Positions 55,679 through 60,000 of a stretch of 60,000 nt of DNA are shown piece by piece. Position numbers and translations under genes: made by a program. The stretch comes from Lineus longissimus (taxonomy: Eukaryota > Nemertea > Pilidiophora > Heteronemertea > Lineidae), in assembly GCF_910592395.1 (NCBI RefSeq), contig NC_088310.1:4473501-4533500 (forward strand). The letters are read 5' to 3'. Position 1 is the stretch's first letter, and the number at the start of each line of letters is the position of its first letter. Under the pieces are notes generated by a model, which saw only the letters and a list, made by a program, of their open reading frames with translations, had not been told where the DNA came from and ran no database searches.

Positions 55679-56699
55679 TGAAATATGATATTTAGGTTAA
55701 AGGACCTATTTAGGCATTATATGATATTCAAGCAAAATATCATATTTAGCCTAAATATCTAATTTGGGCCTAAGATGTCGTGATTTTTTTCAGTCGGTGG
55801 GATGTTTCACTAAAGGCCTAACCCCTCAAAGACGTTTCATGTGACTTAGATCTCACTTGGTCTTTGTCATTTCGAGCTGCGTAATGCCTGCTGAAAAAGG
55901 CTGTGTGAAATACAGATGCTGATGTGGATATAGGCCTTGTCATCAGTTACTTTTGGAGTAACTTTTCAAGGCAAGGTATTCTTACATTGCCTTATTTGTG
56001 AAGTGATGTGCACCTCAATCGTATAATATAATTTGGTGATCTGTGTATAAGCAAACACATGCCCCTTCTTAGTGACTCGACAGCGCTGCCCCCTGTTGGT
56101 GATATAACAAACTGTAAAGTGGATTCTTTTGCTCCTGTGATGTAAGTGCTTGTTGATAATGTCGACCTTGACCTTTGATGCAAAAGTGCGTGGAAATATT
56201 TGTTAGCCTTTCCAAACACCAGGTGGTGTACATCGCTTACATCATACCGGTTTTTGTCGTTTCGAGGGGTCACAATTCCTCTCTACATTTTTACACTCAG
56301 AATTTCTTTTGCAATGTATGACCCTTTTATCAGAAGACATAGTCATAGAATCTTGACAGACGAGTAAATTTATATGATTGCAGGCAAAAAGTTCTTTTGT
56401 CTGTTCAAATGAGTGGTTTTGTGATACATTGTATACATTCAAGCAGTTGTAGTTCTTGGGTACATGGGGACGGGGAAAAAGCCAAGGTTCTTGATGTAAG
56501 TGATGGTCACCACCTGTTCCAGCCCTGGAGATAAAGTGTTATTTTGTGCATATGTGATCAGTCAAAGGGAGTACTCTTTTGTAAACCTCGTAATAATCGT
56601 AAAACCTTTTTGATCAAATTCACCAATGTCATCCATAGTGACATCTGTCAGATAGTCTAGGTTTCACAAAATGGCTACCAACTAGACCGCCAACAAGAT

Positions 56700-57260
56700 C
56701 TAGATAGTGTATATACAGTCAGTTGGCCGCGCCCCCGTTCGCAGCGCCAAAAGAGCGTTTCTCTCTGCGTTGCGCTGCTACTGTCACCTATCGGTAAAAA
56801 TTTGATACTAATTCGCGCCATATTTGTGGCAGAGACTAAAACCTCTGTAGCATGCACGACTGTTCGGGGAGAGCGATTGATCAAAGATGGCGAAATTGTT
56901 AGTTATTGAAAGAAAAAATTGGTGTTTATTTCATCAAATTCCAAGCAAAATCAACCGAGTTTGATCAATTTTTCGAAATATGATATTTTCGCAATCTTCG
57001 CTGAACATACCTCACTCAAAGATATTTTCCAGCTTTGCGGCGATATTTGGTAAATTGATTTTTTGCGAAGTGGTTGACCAATCCTAAATGAATTCATATC
57101 TTTTAAAACATTTGAGCACCCGGTTTCCTAAATATTTCTTTTTTGGCACTTAATTTGGTGATTTTTGGAAGAAATCTCATTAATATTTATGACGTTTTGG
57201 ATCACGTGATGTTAATCAAGCCGTTTTTCGCGGCAATTGCGTGCACGACGCGATATTGTA
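56700..57260. promoter_or_regulatory. CpG-rich candidate promoter, possibly bidirectional
   Basis: The stretch contains a GC-box-like GGCCGCGCCCCCG near 56724 and many CpGs. Two YY1-type motifs lie in opposite orientations: GCGCCATATTTG at 56815-56826 and AAGATGGCG at about 56884. An E-box CACGTG lies near 57206. The plus-strand ATG in the second motif opens 25 codons (MAKLLVIERKNWCLFHQIPS then KINRV). The minus-strand frame at 56675-56884 is also open but unrecognised. It probably marks the 5' end of a gene beyond or within this end of the window. Confidence 0.35.
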
Positions 57261-57577
57261 AAAATATTTTAATGCACAGCGTGTCTCAAAAAAATTGTGG
57301 TTAAAAGTGAGAATGGCATGATGGTAGCCTGTTTGAGTTCTGTTGATGAATATGCTTAGTCTGACTATAATTTCTACAACTTGTGGCCAAATGACCAGAT
57401 GATTTTGAGCCTTTTGATAAAGCTACTGGTAGAATAGTCGTCAGAAATGTCAGAGCGACAGTGACTGAGTGAGTGTTATGTTATTGTTATGTTATGAGAC
57501 TGGAGGTATGTCATGTGTTCCACCATATCGTCATTGATATTGACCAGGAATACTATCGATTTGTGTGGATGCACTGC

Positions 57578-58066
57578 TCAAACAGTAAAGCATGAGCCAT
57601 GATGCTTCACTTCCGAAAAGATCCAGGTGACTGAGATGTCTACTACTACTGTTGGGCAATCCGGCTGATTCTTCAAAAATTTCTCTGTATATCCTCTGTG
57701 AAAATAAACTTTCTCATAATGATATATCTTTTGTTTGTTTGGTAATTTTAGTTGCCTATGTTTAGGCACTTTTTTGCCAGATTTGCCTGTAAAAGGCTGC
57801 CATAGTTCAGGAAAAGAAATCATATACACATTACAATGTGGATCTTCACGGTCCAAAACACCAGGGCCTACTAGGTGACATGGCTCAATAATAGGCATTG
57901 TCTGGTAATTTTGGACCACCTTTGGATGGATAGTTTATTTTCCCTGACCCTGGCCTGGGTCTGAATGGGCTTCCAAGCCATCAATGATGCTTATAAAGCC
58001 GGGAATAGCCTCATCAGTACCCCCACAAGAGTTATTTTGTGCCAGACATCGCGCACAGAACTTGCC
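57578..58066 (-). pseudogene. Minus-strand coding relic with one in-frame stop
   Basis: From 58066 down to the stop at 57578-57580 one minus-strand frame runs 163 codons with a single interruption, TAA at 57935-57937. Before it: GKFCARCLAQNNSCGG and AIPGFISIIDGLEAHSDPGQ, with four cysteines in 14 residues, zinc-binding-like spacing. After it: ISFPELWQPFTGKSGKKVPK and YHYEKVYFHRGYTEKFLKNQ. In DNA this AT-rich, such an open stretch is unlikely by chance. I infer a degraded gene or transposon ORF; the family is unrecognised. A coding exon start could also be at the ATG at 57919, just inside the stop. Confidence 0.35.
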
Positions 58067-59289
58067 ATCATCTCATTTTTAGAGTTGCTGTATCAGTAAA
58101 AGATAATACCAAGGTGTAAACTTAACCTATTACAGGACATCTTCCTGCAAGATTGTGATTGGTTTAACTTGAAGTTTGTCATCAATTTGACTGTTGTAAT
58201 TGTACATCCAGGCTGTTGTCATTCAGGAAAAATCTGCTTTATCTTTCAGCTAATACTTTCACTTCTCCAGTCAATCGGGTTTGATGAACATGTCAAGCTG
58301 TTGAATGGTGTAAACAATCATTAGCAAATGACGTCACGAATGAAAATAAGTTTGATTTCTTCCACTTGAAAAGTTCAACAGCACCACTTGCAAGAATTTG
58401 AATTTGGCATTGTGTTTTACACCCTTCAACAATTGACTGTCTGTTTGTTATTGGTGTTCTTGTTTAGCGTTTCACTGTTAAAGAGTTTCAAGATGCAGAA
58501 GAGAGGATTAGTTATCTTTAATGTTAAGTTTCTTCTTTGCATCATTTTGTCATTAAATTTGGGCAATGGTGGTGTAAGAGGGGCCCTGTCACTAGTGGCT
58601 GAATAAATACACCATTATTGTGGATGTTACACTGTCAAAGGTGTTTTTTAAAGTAAGTCTCTCATTGGAAGTAAACATAGTGATCCAAATTCATGTCACA
58701 GATGCATAATATGATCCCTTCATTCTTAGTAAAAAGACAAGAAATAAGTTAACCTTGGCCATGATTTCAAAGGTCACAGTGTGCAATTTGATTTGTAGGC
58801 TAACGAAGTTTATCCACTGCTAAGACATGCAACATAAGTGTTGATTTCATGACTCCTGATACGCACATCTGTCTTCTTAGCTGTACCAGAAAGCATGCTT
58901 ACTTTACCACCTGGGGCCAAACTATGCCACCCCTTAAAATATCTGCCCAAAGGGGCAATATGCTGATGCCCTTAATCTGTCTCATGGTGGATATTTCAAG
59001 AGGTCACAGTCGCCCTCAGTAGGCAGAATTGGCATCCTCAGGGTACTAAGTTTTGTAAAGGTTAACCCTCTGTTCTCCAGTGTCAATTGTCAGTAATTGG
59101 AATGCTGTAATTCTGCCCAATGTGCCTCCTGGGTTGATGGAAATAAAAGAGTGTGTTTGTATTTAAGTTGTTCTTTTCTTCTTATTTTTTATTACAACAT
59201 AACTTAAAATGTAAACATCTTTGCAATTTGATCAACTCTCTGGACTTAATTCAAGTCATCCTTGCATAACCAGTGATGAGGGAAAAACC

Positions 59290-59800
59290 TGAATCTCAGG
59301 ATGCTTCAAGTTGGCTGCTTGAGTTGCTAAGTATGGTATTTGGGCTTCTCTTGAAGAGCACAGTGAGATAGTTCTACTAAGAACGAAGACCCTGTTGCTG
59401 TCCAAACCTTAGGTACATGAGGTACCTCGGGTAAAAAAAGCCAGCTACTTCAAATATGCTACATAAGTTGCCAAATAGGGTAGATGGGCCTGTCTTCAAG
59501 AGCACAGTGAAAGAGAAGTTCTGCCAAGGACAGAATGGTTGTGTTGTTGTCCAAGTTCATGAGCTACTCCAAGTAGGCTTCAGTATATATTGGGTACCTG
59601 AACCTGTCTTCAAGGGTGTTCTGCCAAGGACGGAATGGTCCTTCCCAGGTACATCAGACACCTCCAGTACATGAGCTACTTCAATTATGCTACTGGTGTT
59701 GCTATATAGGGTCCTTGAACCTGTCTTTATGAAAGGGTCCTGATGAGATAAAAATTCTGCCAAGAACGGAAGGGTCCTAATGTTGTCCAAGGTACATAGT
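59290..59800. repeat. Degenerate tandem repeat, unit about 130-150 bp
   Basis: Blocks GTCTTCAAGAGCACAGTGA, TTCTGCCAAGGACAGAATGG, GTTGTCCAAG and ATGAGCTACTTCAA recur three to four times in the same order with heavy decay. Overlapping open frames here are artefacts of the repeat. Confidence 0.65.
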
Positions 59801-60000
59801 TGTCAAGTATTGGGTACTCATCATGGCCGTCCTTATTCCCAGTAACCGACAAGTAAGCACAATATATCATATGAGTAGAGAGGGGTAGTCCAAATAGCTT
59901 AACAACAATCTAAATTACTTGGTGCCGCAAACGCATGAATACATTAAGGGTTGACCACAGGTGGCACCCAGGTGAATTCCATCCGATACGCGTCAAGAGG

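Larger units (their letters stand above)
51816..56699. other. Intergenic region downstream of the main gene
   Basis: No coding exon is supported. It holds an X-box at 53955, the dispersed repeat copy at 55599 and an AT-rich inverted repeat after it. Short open frames here have neither splice context nor coding texture. Confidence 0.55.

Overview
This is a metazoan nuclear genome window. It is AT-rich, gene-poor and intron-dominated, with GT..AG introns, many minisatellites, a tRNA-headed SINE and a pogo-like transposon end. There is no bacterial or viral gene layout. The palindrome TAGGCCTA is strikingly frequent. From general familiarity this recalls echinoderm or other invertebrate deuterostome DNA, but the species assignment is only a guess.

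The backbone is one plus-strand gene of about 48 kb, reconstructed from splice sites and phase. A first coding exon ends at 3301, with an alternative first exon at 4328-4378. Shared exons follow at 5424, 5992, 6714, 7102, 10522, 10954, 12680, 19406, 42381, 50363, 50768, 51243 and 51506. The stop is at 51653-51655 and an AATAAA lies at 51792. All phases agree and the total is exactly 1671 nt (556 residues plus stop). I do not recognise the family. The protein is hydrophilic and mostly low-complexity, with a tyrosine-rich central segment, an acidic segment and a C-terminal basic then charged predicted helix. A well-formed, phase-compatible terminal exon at 33404-33573, with its own AATAAA, predicts a 398-residue isoform inside the 22.8-kb intron. 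Several X-box (RFX-like) motifs lie in and near the gene, so a cilium-related role is possible but unproven.

Layout: 1-3077 is a probable promoter and 5' UTR region with a CpG-rich patch and a YY1-like motif near 1200. 3.1-12.8 kb holds the dense 5' exons, with a SINE, an AT-rich dimer repeat and a pogo-like TIR in introns. 12.8-42.4 kb is two huge introns around one exon, filled with minisatellites, a decayed exon-like copy at 17.3 kb, the alternative terminal exon, and a probable minus-strand terminal exon at 27.5 kb. 42.5-50.4 kb is another intron with a 0.7-kb higher-order tandem repeat and an 11-codon-period minisatellite. 50.4-51.8 kb is the 3' exon cluster. 51.8-60 kb is intergenic, with a CpG-rich candidate bidirectional promoter at 56.7-57.3 kb and a minus-strand coding relic at 57.6-58.1 kb.

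No CRISPR array, rRNA, operon or intact transposase gene was seen. Most short open frames appear to be chance. I did not find a clear new biological system. The best leads are the unrecognised gene with alternative ends, the minus-strand coding pieces, and the repeat arrays with unusual geometry.
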